This document shows positions 22,557 to 34,326 of a DNA stretch of 64,000 nt, piece after piece (the stretch's first letter is position 1; each line of letters opens with the position of its first letter). The DNA is from Anisodus tanguticus (Eukaryota > Streptophyta > Magnoliopsida > Solanales > Solanaceae): positions 29,018,001 through 29,082,000 of the forward strand of contig CM067539.1 of NCBI GenBank assembly GCA_034509755.1, given 5' to 3'. Under the pieces are notes generated by a model, which was given only the letters and a program-made list of their open reading frames with translations, was not told where the DNA came from and searched no databases. The position numbers and the translations under genes are program-made.

Positions 22557-23628
22557 TATATATTATCAAAACATTGTTGCTTAACAATTCAAACGAAAAA
22601 AGAAAAAAAAAAATCCGACAATTTCCTTTTCCTTTTCATAACAACCAAACCGTAGTGGTGCAATGTCAAATAATCTTGGAGGAGGCAGAAGTACTGTCTA
22701 ATCTATTATTGCATTGTGAGTTTTCAAGTTGGAAAATTTGTAATTTATATGAAGCGGGATTATCATGGAATGTAAATATGAGTTTGAAGGTTTTATATAG
22801 AGTATTAAAAGCTTTAGTATTTTCAAATTTTATTAAAACTTGAATACAAATTTAAATAAGTGTGTTTATTCATGATATAAGATGACTATATAACTATTTT
22901 GAATGTATAGTCTTCTTCCAATTCTATAAGTTCACGTATTTTTTCATGAAGTAGCTAAGTTAATTTACAATATACAATGACTTTGTCAAATCTCGAAGAG
23001 ACTTATAATTTATATTTTCTGAAAAGTATACGGACAATATTTGTTCAAGAAAAGTAAAAAGAATAATAAGTTATTTCTTGGCAACCCAAAGTAGCAAAAA
23101 TTACAAATAATGAAGCTACATTATATAATTATGTACGGACAAATTGTGAAAAGAATTTAGAGTAACATACTTTAGTGATAGAGACAAGCTATCAAACATA
23201 AAAAGGATTCTATGGAAGAAAAGTGGAAGCACACAGCTTTTTATCATGACTTTTCAAACTTTCAAAGTTGTAGCAGGAAAAAACTGGTGCGAAATTGGAA
23301 ACTTTTGTGAAATATAAAACAAGTGAATGCCGCCCCGCCTTATTTTCAAGAAATTAAAATCGGGGGTAACATGACAGACCAAACATAATTGTCACATCAT
23401 CATCATCAAACATTGACCTACCTAGCTACCACAATTAGTTTGAATATGAGGATTTAAGTTATAGTTGACACTAGTTCCTAACCCTATTCATTTAGTTACC
23501 TAACTCCACACTTGGAGCTCAATTTTTGGTGTTTATCTTTTGGAAATTTGTTGCGGCAAAACATTAGGTGAAAAGTTGTTTGTTAGGTTATTTTGTTTTT
23601 TAGGAAAATATTGCAATAAGTTTTTAGT
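22557..23628. other. AT-rich intergenic DNA
   Basis: No gene or transposon end recognised. Confidence 0.4.
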
Positions 23629-24321
23629 AGATATTTGGTCATGCATTTTCAAATCATGATTTTAATATTTTTAAATATAAAATTTGACCCATAAATTTAT
23701 ATTTTGTAAAAAAAAAAAAAACCATAATTTAGTAGATATATAATTGTGTTGGATGTAAGTGTCCAATGCATGAAGCATTATGATATTGATACACACGTGA
23801 CCATTGTCATAGCTTGTGAAGTGTTACAATTGTTTATGCGGGAATACCAAAGGAGTGATGAAATATTCACGGAATATGAACATGATGATACAATTGCTAA
23901 TGATATTGACTTATAACCGGCTCAAAGTAACGATGTAGCTTCGTCTTCTCGGTCATCTGATCGAAAAATGCATGCTCAACGTAAAGAGATTGTCTATACC
24001 ATGTGGGAGGATTGTATTAAAGAGTAGTTACACTACTATTCATGTTCAATTTTTTTATTGAGCTAAAGTTCGATCAATTAATGTTGTATTTTTTAGAAAG
24101 GCTTTCTAGCCGCGTATTAATTTTGTTATTAACTATGACTTGCTCATTTGATAATATTGCATAAGAATTAGGAAAATTTTGATGGTTTTCACAACTTGTG
24201 AGATTTTTATGTCAATGAAAAAAATACAACGTAAGAAATCCAAATTGCATGTCCAAACAAAACTTCAACTTCAAATCATCATGATTTCAAATCATAATTT
24301 CAAATCATGTTCAAACGGCTC
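23629..24321 (+). mobile_element. PIF/Harbinger derivative
   Basis: Left end atttggtcatgcattttcaa, then atcatgatttt. Right end aaatcataatttcaaatcat, then gttcaaacggctccc, an imperfect complement and similar to the gagccgtttg ends of Harbinger elements. The interior holds the last part of a nuclease-like frame. The 3-bp target duplication could not be fixed because the left end is eroded. Confidence 0.6.
23755..24027 (+). pseudogene. Harbinger-type nuclease C-terminal remnant
   Basis: One frame of 91 codons with a single internal TAA reads HVTIVIACEVLQLFMREYQ, then an acidic stretch EIFTEYEHDD and, at the end, MHAQRKEIVYTMWEDCIKE before TAG. The order (short hydrophobic stretch, acidic linker, then arginine/lysine and MW) matches my recollection of the C-terminus of plant Harbinger nucleases. 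All upstream catalytic parts are missing, so it is inactive. Confidence 0.55.
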
Positions 24322-24914
24322 CCAAAGAAAAACTTTTAAGTATATATACTGATAGGGTAATCAACTTTTTACACCATTAGTGTAATTAAGTAAACCTATT
24401 ATATTTATGTTACTTGCCATTTTATCTAGGTCATCAATTAGACTTCTTAAATAGAGTCACATATCTTTTAAATGATTCGATTGTGTAAATACTATTTTCA
24501 CAGCAGAAGTGCACATATACACAATTTTAGGACCACCATTTAAGTCAATTCTTGTAGACCGTAGTGCATGAAAATTTGCAAGTCTAGTCACTTTGGAACA
24601 ACTTCATACTGCGGTGTTTGAAGTTTCATATGTTTGAAATTCAAGCACATATAATTGAAGCTCAGTAATATTTTAACTTTTAGGCACATATGGTTGAATT
24701 GCTTAGCCATTTTGCCTCAACTTCAACTATGTATGGTTGAATATAGTCATTTTTGCTTGAAGTTCGCATGAGTTTAGACATTGTTGTCTGATGTTAGTAA
24801 TTATTAACTTCAGACACCGCATATATGAAATTGTTCTGAAGGATAGACATGCAAAGAAATTTTAAAAAGTAGTTAAGTAAAGAGCATTGTTCTAAGGATT
24901 TTTTTTACTAAGTC
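24322..24914. other. Intergenic DNA left of CACTA-1
   Basis: No gene. Between 24560 and 24830 there are recurring phrases built on cttcaactatgtatggttgaa and agttcgcatga, which look like degenerate short repeats. Confidence 0.4.
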
Positions 24915-24917
24915 CTA

Positions 24918-25180
24918 CACTACAAGAAAACAGACTGTCATTGGCGATAAGGAGAGTCGCCACAAAATAATGTGTTCGGTGGCGAGGCATACAGCGCCAC
25001 AAAAAGTAAAATCTTTTAGTGGCGACTCAGCAAAATCGCCACATACAATTGTGACTAAAAGTCAAATTTTGTGCCCCGATAGTGACATTTTTGGCGTAAA
25101 AAGTTTTAATGGCGACCTAATTAAAGTCGCCATAGAAAGTTATTTGCCAGCGACATGATCACCACCTAAAGGTAATTACT
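24918..25180. repeat. CACTA-1 left subterminal repeats
   Basis: Closely spaced copies of gtcgccac, gtggcga and cgccaca follow the terminal cactacaag. The same words crowd the right end. Confidence 0.85.
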
Positions 25181-25247
25181 GATATAAAAAATAAGTAAAA
25201 ATAAAAAAATGTTGCGGGAATGTTACGCCTAGTTCTCCATTCCCAAA

Positions 25248-25880
25248 TAGGGGTGGACATAAAAATTGGTGAATCGAAAAAATCGAACCACTGGTTCGGT
25301 TCGGTTTAAATTCGGTTAAAAAAATAAAAAAAACTGGTTCTTTAAAAAACTGAATCTATCAGGATTAAATGATTCGGTTCAGTTCTTTAGTATTGGTGAT
25401 GAATCGAATCGAATCGAAAATCGGGGGTAAATTTGTAATTAATCATAGCCAGTATAAATTAAAATTGAAAGGTTGCCCTAAATGGAAGTCAATCTATGAA
25501 ACTTTTATGGAAGTCGAACGCGTCATGAACTTAATTAACATATCACGGAAGCATTGACATAAAAAGTAGGAAGAAAAAGTAGTTGTAAATTGGTGCAACT
25601 TTAAATAGTTATAACTCTGTGCTCGGATGTCCGTTTTACCTGATTTTTTTTATTTTGCGTATTTTTTCGAGACGTGGCCCGTCAAACGGCCGCAAGGCGG
25701 TTTGGCGCCGCCAATTTTTTGGACTTTATATTTGCTAATTATAATACACTTGAATTGAAAATACCGATATAAACCAATATATTTATTCTTAAAAAAAAAT
25801 CATTTTTTAAAAATAAAAAATGAATTTTATTCGGTTCATACTTTTGATACAAAACCGAACGGATATACGGCCATCCCTTA
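25248..25880. mobile_element. Non-autonomous hAT in CACTA-1
   Basis: Ends taggggtggacat and ggccatccctta form short hAT-like inverted repeats. The flanks ttcccaaa (25240-25247) and ttcccaac (25881-25888) form an 8-bp duplication with one mismatch. The subterminal zones contain repeated ggttcggtt-type words. No coding region is seen. Confidence 0.78.
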
Positions 25881-25888
25881 TTCCCAAC

Positions 25889-26860
25889 CATCTGCCCAAA
25901 TTTTGCAACCCAACTATATCTTTGAAGGATTCTTTCTTTAATCTACCCTCTAATCTCTTTAGGAGGTTTTCCATCTCTGCCCTTGAAGCCAAAACTCATT
26001 TATTGGGTTCTTCGAAAATCACTTTCATTGAAAGTAAAATTCTATTTGATGTTTGAATGTTTTGAAGTAAAATTCTATTTGATATTTTATTGGGTCATCT
26101 CATTGCAATATTGCATGCTTCTCCTAGAAAAAGAATAAGTTCAGTGTAAAGGCTAAAACACAACTTAAATGGGCCTACGCCTTACAGTGCAAAGGATAAT
26201 GTAGAATAATGTTTGAGCCTATAATGACGACTTCTTTTGTGGAAAAATTATCAAGATTAGTGAGATTTATTCATCTGTCGGATTAAATTATCAATTCCTT
26301 CCACATGTAAAACAAGTTTAAGCATAAAGTTGACAATAATGACTTATCTTTTACCATAAGATTGTCGTTAATGTTGCAATCTTATATATGAAAAGTAGAA
26401 AATGCATCGACTTTTTTTAGTCTCACATTTAATCAAGTATAATCCTCAGATGGTCGGTGCATCATGGACTTCTGTTGATAATACTGAATAAAGCATCTTG
26501 AAGTTCTGTCATATCATTATTTTTTAGTTTGATCTTGCAACTAGTCAATTTTAGTGAACTCTACTTAGAAAAGAGAGGCAAAATGATTAAAAGGATAACC
26601 ATTTAGCTAAAGAGCTGTTATGATTTGTGATTTAATATTTCAGATTGGTATAAGGTGTATGGATATAACTGTATATACTCAAAAACTATGAGAAACTACC
26701 CCTAAGAGAATTAGTCTCTATGTTTTCCTAATAAATGGTACCAGTAGTATTTAGATTATCTTACCTTATCTTTCTTTTTAGTATTGTCTTTTGATTTATA
26801 TTTCTTGAATGCTGTTAGACGAGGTATATGAGGTTACAATTATTTTCTGTGATTTTGTAG
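25889..26860. other. CACTA-1 interior upstream of its gene
   Basis: AT-rich sequence with no other element recognised. It ends in gattttgtag, a good splice acceptor just before the ATG at 26864, so part of it is probably the 5' UTR intron of the CACTA gene. Confidence 0.45.
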
Positions 26861-26893
26861 GAAATGACAGGATTTGAACGAGGTAGAGGTGGA

Positions 26894-28353
26894 TGTAGGG
26901 TTTTTGTTGGGTTGTTGTACGCAACGGATATTGAAAACTTGTTTCAAACTCAATAAACATAGAACTGTTTGACTATAGTGTAATTTAAAACCGTAAACAT
27001 AAGACTTGAATGGTACTTACATGTTTACAATAACTGAAATTTTTATCAACTGTGGGTGCGCACGCGAATGCTCTTTCGATTGCAAGCTCCAAGCTTCAAT
27101 GTATTCCTCCTTTGGAAAGCTAGGAAATCTGGCAGAGGTTCGAGAGAATGTTTTGATTATGAGTCTCTAAGACTTAGAATAATGATATGAAAATCAAGTG
27201 TAATGAATAATGAAGTGTAGGTCTGTATTTATAGGTGAAAAATTTGGTCAAACCGGATTAGGGTTTGACCTTGGGCCTGACCCAAAAACTTTCAGCACAT
27301 TCTTAATTAAATCCAAAATTCAATTTTGACTTAATTAAAACAATCATCATTCATTTAAATATCTCGATTCTAAATCGAATATTTAATACTCTCACAATAC
27401 ATCCTTAGATCGAAAAGACAATCGACATAGTGTGATCCTACAGGCCTTCACATATTGACATTAATCAAATTAAGGTCTACGCGGAACTCCTAGACGGCGC
27501 CGCAAGACGAATTTAATATGTGAAGTACGTTTACACGAATCCAGTAAACTTAACCTCTATGTGGTAAGATAAAATCTAAATCATTCACGACACACCCGAT
27601 CAAGCTTAGGATTTGTCAAGTGTCTATCCAAGTGGCTTAATCATTGTATCTCATCTATATTAGTTGACAACTAGACCATATTCTAAATATGTCTATTGCG
27701 TTGGCCAACGACTTAGTCAACCTAATATCACTGAGAAGTTGAGTGTTCTCTCGAATATACATTCGAGGAATGAATCCTAATCTTGGCTCAACTACCACCT
27801 ATAATCCACATCTTAATGTACCCAATACAAGCCGTATCTCAACCTATAAAGCATTTGAGCTTAGGACATGATCAAAGTATATTACTTTGTAGACAAGGTG
27901 CGCATTGACCTCAAGTCTAAGGACTTCTATCTCCCACACACTGATCATACTTTAGACAACTATAACAAACAGTATATCAGCAGGGTATACCAATACTTCC
28001 AAAGTATCTATGTGTCCATCATGAGTAGACATTACTCGCAGCAGGTGAGACATACTACATCCTCTAAGGATGTGATGCAGACCACATGTCGACTTATCAC
28101 ATATCATCGATATCCCATTCTCGATGATCATTAGTCGATGCTATTTTAAGAGTTATGTTATAATATTAATATCTCACATTATTAATAACAACATAACCTC
28201 TAGGGATGCATATTATAGAATATTATAAATAATCAACTAATAATTCAATAATTGCAAATGCCAAAATATTAATCTCCATTAATAATAATACGAATATGTA
28301 TAAAGTACATTTGCCCTAATACAGATTGTCTCTAGGACATAAATATACTTTTA
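26894..28353 (-). repeat. Copia-3 LTR, left copy (3' LTR of the element)
   Basis: 1460 bp. It carries about 64 bases near 27450-27513 and about 18 bases near 28062-28079 that the right copy lacks. Its last bases are ttta where the right copy has ttca. Confidence 0.9.
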
Positions 28354-28364
28354 ATCTCCCACTT
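28354..28364 (-). promoter_or_regulatory. Copia-3 polypurine tract
   Basis: Reads aagtgggagat on the minus strand, directly before the element's 3' LTR. Confidence 0.82.
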
Positions 28365-28367
28365 GGC

Positions 28368-30575
28368 CTAGAGCCAATCTCCAACATATCTAATTCCCAT
28401 ATTCTCAAAATGACCATTATGCTTGACTAAGCTTAATGATTTAGTGAATGGGTCAGCTAGATTATCGTCTGTGGAAACATAGTCTAATATAATCTCTTTA
28501 GTCTCCACCATCTCCCTGAGTATGTGGTACTTCTTTGGTACATGCTTGTTTATGTTTGTTGATCTTGGTTCCTTAGCATGTGCAATCGCACCAGTTTTGT
28601 CACAATAAATAGTTATTGGACAACTGGCACTCGGAACTACCCTTAGTTCATTCAGGAACTCAGAAATCGTGATAGCTTCTTTACCAGCTTCCGATCCAGC
28701 AATGTACTCAGCTTCTGTTGTCGAATCAGCAGTTGTGGCTTGTTTGAAACTTTTCCAGCTCACTGCTCCACCATTGAAAATGAACGTGTACCTAGACTGA
28801 GATTTGAAGTCATCAAGATCCATCTGGAAGCTAGCATTAGTGTACCCGGTAGCAGCTAGATTTTCTTACCCACCATAGACTAAGAAGTAATCTTTAGTTC
28901 GTCTAAGATACTTAAGAATACTTTTGACTGCTTTCCAGTGTTCTTCCCCAGGATTCTGCTAGAATTTGCAAGTCATACTAAGTGCAAATGCCACATCTGG
29001 CCTAGTATAGGTTTTGACATACATGATCAATCCTATAGCCGAAGCATATGAGATCCTCTTCATGCGTTCAAGTTCTATAGTATTAGAAGGACTGTCCTTC
29101 TTAGATAATTTGATGCCTTGTCCCATAGGTAGACCGCCTTTCTTGGAATTTTTCATAGAAAAACGTCTAAGCACTTTGTCTATGTAGACTGACTGTGAAA
29201 GCCCCAACAATCTATTAGGTCTATCTCTATAGATCCTAATTCCCAGAATGTAGCAGGCTTCACCTAAATCCTTCATCATGAAGGTACTAGACAATCACTC
29301 CTTGACTGACTGCAGGAGAGTTTTATTGTCTCGCATTATCAATATGTCATCTACATATATAGTAATGAAGGCAATACTCCCATCCGTGCGTTTACTATAA
29401 ACACAGGGATCCTCTTTGCTTCTGACGAAATCAAATGACTTAATAGCGTTGTCAAAGCAAATGTTCCAACTCCTCGAAGCTTGCTTAAGCCCATAAATAG
29501 ACCTTTGTAGCTTGCATACATCATTTGGTTTGGACTCAAGTGAAAAACCCTCAGGTTGTTTAATATACACCTCCTCAACTAGATTACCATTGAGGAAAGC
29601 GGTTTTGACGTCCATCTGCCAAATGTCATAGTCATAATATCCAGCTATTGCAAGTAAAATCTGAATGGACTTAATCTTAGTAACAGGTGAAAATGTTTAA
29701 TCCTAATCGACTCCAGGCCGTTGATTATAACATTTAGCCACCAACTTTGCTTTATAAGTCTGTACATTTCCAAATGCATTGATCTTCTTCTTGAAGACCC
29801 ATTTGCATCCTATGGGTTTAACCCCAGCTGGCAAATCAACCAAGTTCCACACTTGATTGATGTACATAGATTCCATCTCGGATGTCATGGCTTTTTGCCA
29901 TCTCTTCGAATCAATGTCTAACATTGCTTCACTATAGGTTGTAGGCTCATCATTATCGGGAATATCTATCTCACTATGTGTTTCCACAAGTAGATTTAGT
30001 TTTTCAGGAGGACGATGAGTCCTAGTGGACCTACGAAGTTGATTGTTTTGCAGTTCAGTGCTTGGTATGTTCTGACTGTGATACAGTTCTTGTGTGTTGG
30101 ATAATCCACTAACTTGAGAGCTTTCAGGAATATTATTTTCATGTATTTCCTGTATGTGAGGAGATGCAACCATTTCATCTACTCCCAAAGGCTGTGTAGG
30201 AGGATCTTGCATTTCTGCATTGTTCCTCGTAAAACTCCCACTGGCCGAAGGGCGTACTTGAAGTACCCAATCTTCGCCAAATACTCCCACTGAATTCTTG
30301 CCCTGGTCATTCGGCAAGGATTCAATATCTATGTTATCTTACAGTTCTGGAATTTCTTCAAGTTCTATCTCTGTGCAACTATGTTCCTTGTAGACATATT
30401 CTTCTTCAAGGAAAGTTGCGTTCCTAGAAACCACGACCTTACGTTCTCCAGGAAGATAGAAGTAGTATCCCTTAGTTTCCTTTGGATACCCCACGAAGTA
30501 ACAATTCTCACTTTTGGATTCTAACTTGTCAGTGAGCATCTTCTTAACATATCCAAGGCACCCCCAAGGTCTCAT
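28368..30575 (-). pseudogene. Copia-3 pol: reverse transcriptase and RNase H
   Basis: Reading leftward: a post-integrase region (WGCLGYVKKML, CYFVGYPKETKGYYFY) at 30575-30339 and a linker to 30000. Reverse transcriptase starts near 29960 (PTTYSEAMLD, QVWNLVDLP, CKWVFKKK) and continues at 29615 with MDVKTAFLNGNL, YGLKQASRSW and the catalytic YVDDILIM. RNase H ends the frame (TTEAEYIAGSEAGKE, CDKTGAIAHAK, NLADPFTKSL). The gene is split by a frameshift near 29700, a TGA after SVKE at 29295 and a TAG near 28960. Both stops fit single C-to-T type changes (TGG to TGA, CAG to TAG). The YVDD core is intact, but no complete polymerase can be made. Confidence 0.9.
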
Positions 30576-30743
30576 ATGTTTAAGAGTTGGTTTCTTTCCA
30601 CACCATATCTCATAGGGTGTCTTTTCTACTGACTTGGAAGGAACCCTGTTCAGAACATATATTGAGGTTTGTATAGTATGTCTTCAAAGGTATGTCGGTA
30701 GAGCTGAGAAGCTCATCATGGATCGAACCATATCTAATAAGGT

Positions 30744-31439
30744 TCAGTTTCTCCTTTCAGCAACACCATTCATCTGTGGTGTTCCAGAAGGTGTCCACTC
30801 TGATTGGACTCTATATAGCTTTAAGTAATCTAGAAAATCCTTGCTCAAGTATTCACCTCCTCGATCCGATCGAAGGGTCTTGATACTTGTTGCAAGTTGC
30901 TTCTCTACTTCCGACTTGTAGTCTTTGAACTTCTCAAAAGCCTCGGATTTATGTCTCATAAGATACACATATCCATACCTTGTGAAGTCGTCAGTAAAAG
31001 TGATGAAGTATGAGAAACCTCCTTTAGCTTGAGTCGAAAATGGCCCGCATACATCAGTATGGACCAACTCAAGCACCTCCTTGGCTCGCATACCTTTCCC
31101 AGAAAGTGGCTTATTGGTCATCTTTCCTCTCAAGCAAGATTCACAGTTACCATAAGACTCCAAGTTAAATGGTTCGAGGTAGTCTAATTTCTTCAACCTT
31201 GCTATCCTTGATTCGTTGATATGACCAAGTCTGCAATGCCATAGGTAGGTAGAGTTTCTATTACTTATCTTGGCTCGTTTATTTTGTACATTGAATATTT
31301 CTCGACTACAATTTAGTGTATATAATCCATCCACAAGTGGAGAAGTTCCATATATAACATTATCAAAAGATAGTACTTGACTGTCATTATAAATATATGA
31401 GAAAACCCTCCATGTCCAAAACAGGGATAGAAATGACAT
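30744..31439 (-). pseudogene. Copia-3 pol: GAG-pre-integrase and integrase
   Basis: An open stretch of 231 codons. The pre-integrase zinc-binding region reads LWHCRLGHINESRI and CESCLRGKM. The integrase core has the first Asp in HTDVCGPF, the text FITFTDDFTRYGYVYLM, the second Asp in SDRGGEY and the Glu in NGVAERRN, so the D,D,E residues are all present. This enzyme would insert the element cDNA into the genome. The frame is disconnected from protease upstream by stops near 31440-31510 and from the post-integrase region at 30575. Confidence 0.9.
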
Positions 31440-31515
31440 TCCTCGTTAACGAGGGTACATAGTAACAATCATTTAACACTATAAAATAGCCAGAAGGCAA
31501 ATTTAATCTATAAGT

Positions 31516-31890
31516 TCATACGCGCTCAACATCCACTCGTGCTCCATTTCCAACGCGTAGGTTCACCTCTCTTGGTCCAACCTTCCTGCTATCAGTTAGC
31601 CCCTGTACATTGGTACAAATGTGTGAGCCACAAGTGGTATCCAATACCCAGGAATGAGAGTTATTTATAGACATATTTATTTCAATAACGTACATACCTT
31701 GTCCACCAGAGGTAGAAGCACCTGGTGCTTTTCCTCCTTCTGGTGCAGTGCAGTCCTTCTTCCAATGTCCCTTCTTATTGCAGTTGAGGCATACATCCTT
31801 AGCCGGATTCACCTTCTTCTTCTTCACACCTCCCTTAGGCTTCATAGCTGAGGGCGCGTATCGACTGCTTTGCCTTTCTTCTTCTGCCAT
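31516..31890 (-). pseudogene. Copia-3 zinc knuckle and protease
   Basis: Contains CLNCNKKGHWKKDC, a CX2CX4HX4C knuckle at the end of gag, followed by SWVLDTTCGSHIC, the Copia protease active site. The usual third residue of the catalytic Asp-Thr/Ser-Gly triad is Thr here (DTT), so the protease is probably dead. This segment overlaps the end of the gag frame by about 50 bases in a different frame, indicating a frameshift in what was one polyprotein. Confidence 0.85.
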
Positions 31891-32549
31891 TCCTTACCTT
31901 TCGGCTTGGGTCGGCTAGTAGAGCTCACCATGAGCACAGCTTTGCCTTTGGAAATGGAAGACTCAAAGGTCTTGAGCATGTTGTGCAGCTCCGGCAGACT
32001 CGCCTTCGTTCCATTCATATTGTAATTCACTATGAAGTTTTCAAAGGAACGAGGGAGAGAGTTCAGGATGAGGGTGGTAGCGACATTCTTTTGCAGCTTC
32101 GTTCCAATTGAAGCAAGTCTCTCTATCAGCCCTATAATCTTCAACACATGCTCCGAGACCTGGCCCCCTTCATTGAGCTTACACTTAAAAAGTCCTATCA
32201 GTAACTCATATTCCATAGTCTGGAATTGTGAGTCATAAAGACTCTTCAAGTGTTCGAGCATCTTATTGGGACCTATGTTCTTATGTTGTCTCTGAAGTTC
32301 CATAGACATGGAAGACAACATCACGCACTGTGCTAAAGTGACATCATCTAGGTGTTTTTGGTAAGCATCCTTATCAAAAGAGGCATATTTAGCAGAGTCT
32401 GTCGTAGGGACTGTTGGGAACACCGTGTCCAACACATATTCTAATTTCTCTTGTCTCAGCACTATTCGTAAATTTCTTAGCCAATCAAGGTAGTTAGGTC
32501 CAGTAAGTTTGTTCATTTCAATCAACATTTTCAATGATAAGCTCGACAT
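31842..32549 (-). pseudogene. Copia-3 gag
   Basis: 235 codons opening MSSLSLKMLIEMNKLTGPNY at 32549. The N-terminal domain continues through WLRNLRIVLRQEKLEYVL; later blocks are LAQCVMLSSMS, LKSLYDSQFQ and NSLPRSFENFIVNYN, typical of plant Copia gag. The frame runs out past KPKGKEWQKKKG because of a frameshift just before the zinc knuckle, so gag lacks its RNA-binding end. Confidence 0.87.
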
Positions 32550-34312
32550 TTTTGATAATCTGAAGAATTAGATAGACTGGAAATCAAACTCAAAATTTAT
32601 TTCCTATTATACACATTCGTTTAGGCTAATCAACATGGTCTTTTGTTTAATTAGCTCCCACTATTTTAACATACTTCTACGACCTCATGGTAGAATACAG
32701 ACCTATATTAATTAAGGTCATAATAGGCCAAGATCCAAGCCTATGCTATCTCCGCGTTTGCTTTGGCTGATAAATTCAATAACACATCTTGGTAGGTTCT
32801 AAACCAATTGCAAAACTTATTTGCAACTCTTGGTTGATCAAATATTATATTTAATCTTGCTTCCTTAGATTAGTCCGACACTTTGGCGCCAAAATTTGTC
32901 TAAGCAAGTCAACCACATTACACGACTGCGTTTATGTATCTAAGTAAATTTGGCCTTTGTGAGCAAACACTTTGGTGTAAATACCCACAAAAATTTATCG
33001 TTTACCCTTACATTTAAAACACATCTATGAAAGAATCTGGGTCCTCGTAGACTTAGAGCAAATGCTTTGGCATAAATACTCGTATCGCCGAATTTTTTTT
33101 TGCACTCTAACAATTATAACGGAGGACGAGTTTTAATTTAGACTTGTATTTAAAATTTTGGGGAACATTTTAATTCAGGGTTTTAACCAAGATCATCTCT
33201 TTTACGCTATATCCAATATGACATCTTAATATCATGCAAAACTAATGATACATATAGTTGGGAACCGTCAACCCAATATGCATGATATAAGATGGTTTAA
33301 TCAAATACTGGGTGCTGCCTGCCTAGACAGTTATAGCGGACACTATGCTAATTATTAAATGAAAATATTTAAACACTTAGCATATAGTTCGTATATTATT
33401 TAATAATATACAATTAATAATAATCATGAGTTAACTAGTCTAAACTCTAAAATTTAAGTCTAATCCAAACAGTCCCTTAAACATTTTTTTGATTTTAAAA
33501 ACTAATTTTCAGGATATTTCTGTAAGTTTCATATTTTCAGAATTTACAGTTTAGTCCCTCAAGAATTTAAAAAGAAAATCCAATTTTAATTTTCAAAAAA
33601 TATTTTCAGATTTCAGTGACCTATATGTAATTTCCAGAATTTTAAATAAATTACAGATTTGGTTGTATGAAATTTACAGATTTTCCCCAAGGACCAAATC
33701 TGATAATTTTAAAAACTTTTCCAGGGACCATATTGCAATTCCAGAAATTTCTAAAATTTTCAGATTTGCCCTATGAGCTAAATTGCAATTTCAGAAACCG
33801 CCACTGCCCCGCCGGAACAGTGACTGCAGCCACTATTATCGCCGGAACAGTGACTGCCGCCAGTGTTCGGTTATTGTTCATTGTTCCATTTTTTTTTTAA
33901 TTAGAGCCTCGGTGCCGTAACGCTCCATAGTAGAGTTGCGGCGCCTCCGTCTCAGAAGCACAAAATTCGCATTTTCGAAACCCTAAAACAGGTTCAGGGT
34001 CAGATTTGCAGATTCATCTTTGTTACCCTTCACTATCAAACAATACGTTCATCGACCATCATCCAATCCCTTCCCGTTCTTCGCTTCAGTGCACCATGTT
34101 CGCAATGAACCGGTTACGCACATTGACTTAGAAGAGTTAAATCGGAATGACTTCCTCGATTACATCATTATTTAATAGTTTGGGAGACAAGGATGATGTG
34201 TTTTTAAGATATTAGATATTCAAGCTTTAAACGACATAAATTTCAGATTTAAATAAATTCTAACCCATATTTTTATTAACTAATTACCTTATAATCATAC
34301 AAAACAGCCCTA
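32550..34312 (-). other. Copia-3 leader between primer site and gag
   Basis: About 1.76 kb with no open frame, long for a Copia leader. Near 33800-33860 a 30-base phrase containing gccggaacagtgactgc occurs twice. It may hold packaging signals or be inserted DNA; nothing else is recognisable. Confidence 0.55.
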
Positions 34313-34325
34313 GCTCTTGATACCA
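34313..34325 (-). promoter_or_regulatory. Copia-3 primer binding site
   Basis: tggtatcaagagc on the minus strand, one base away from the 5' LTR, close to the plant tRNA-Met primer site. Confidence 0.85.
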
Positions 34326-34326
34326 C

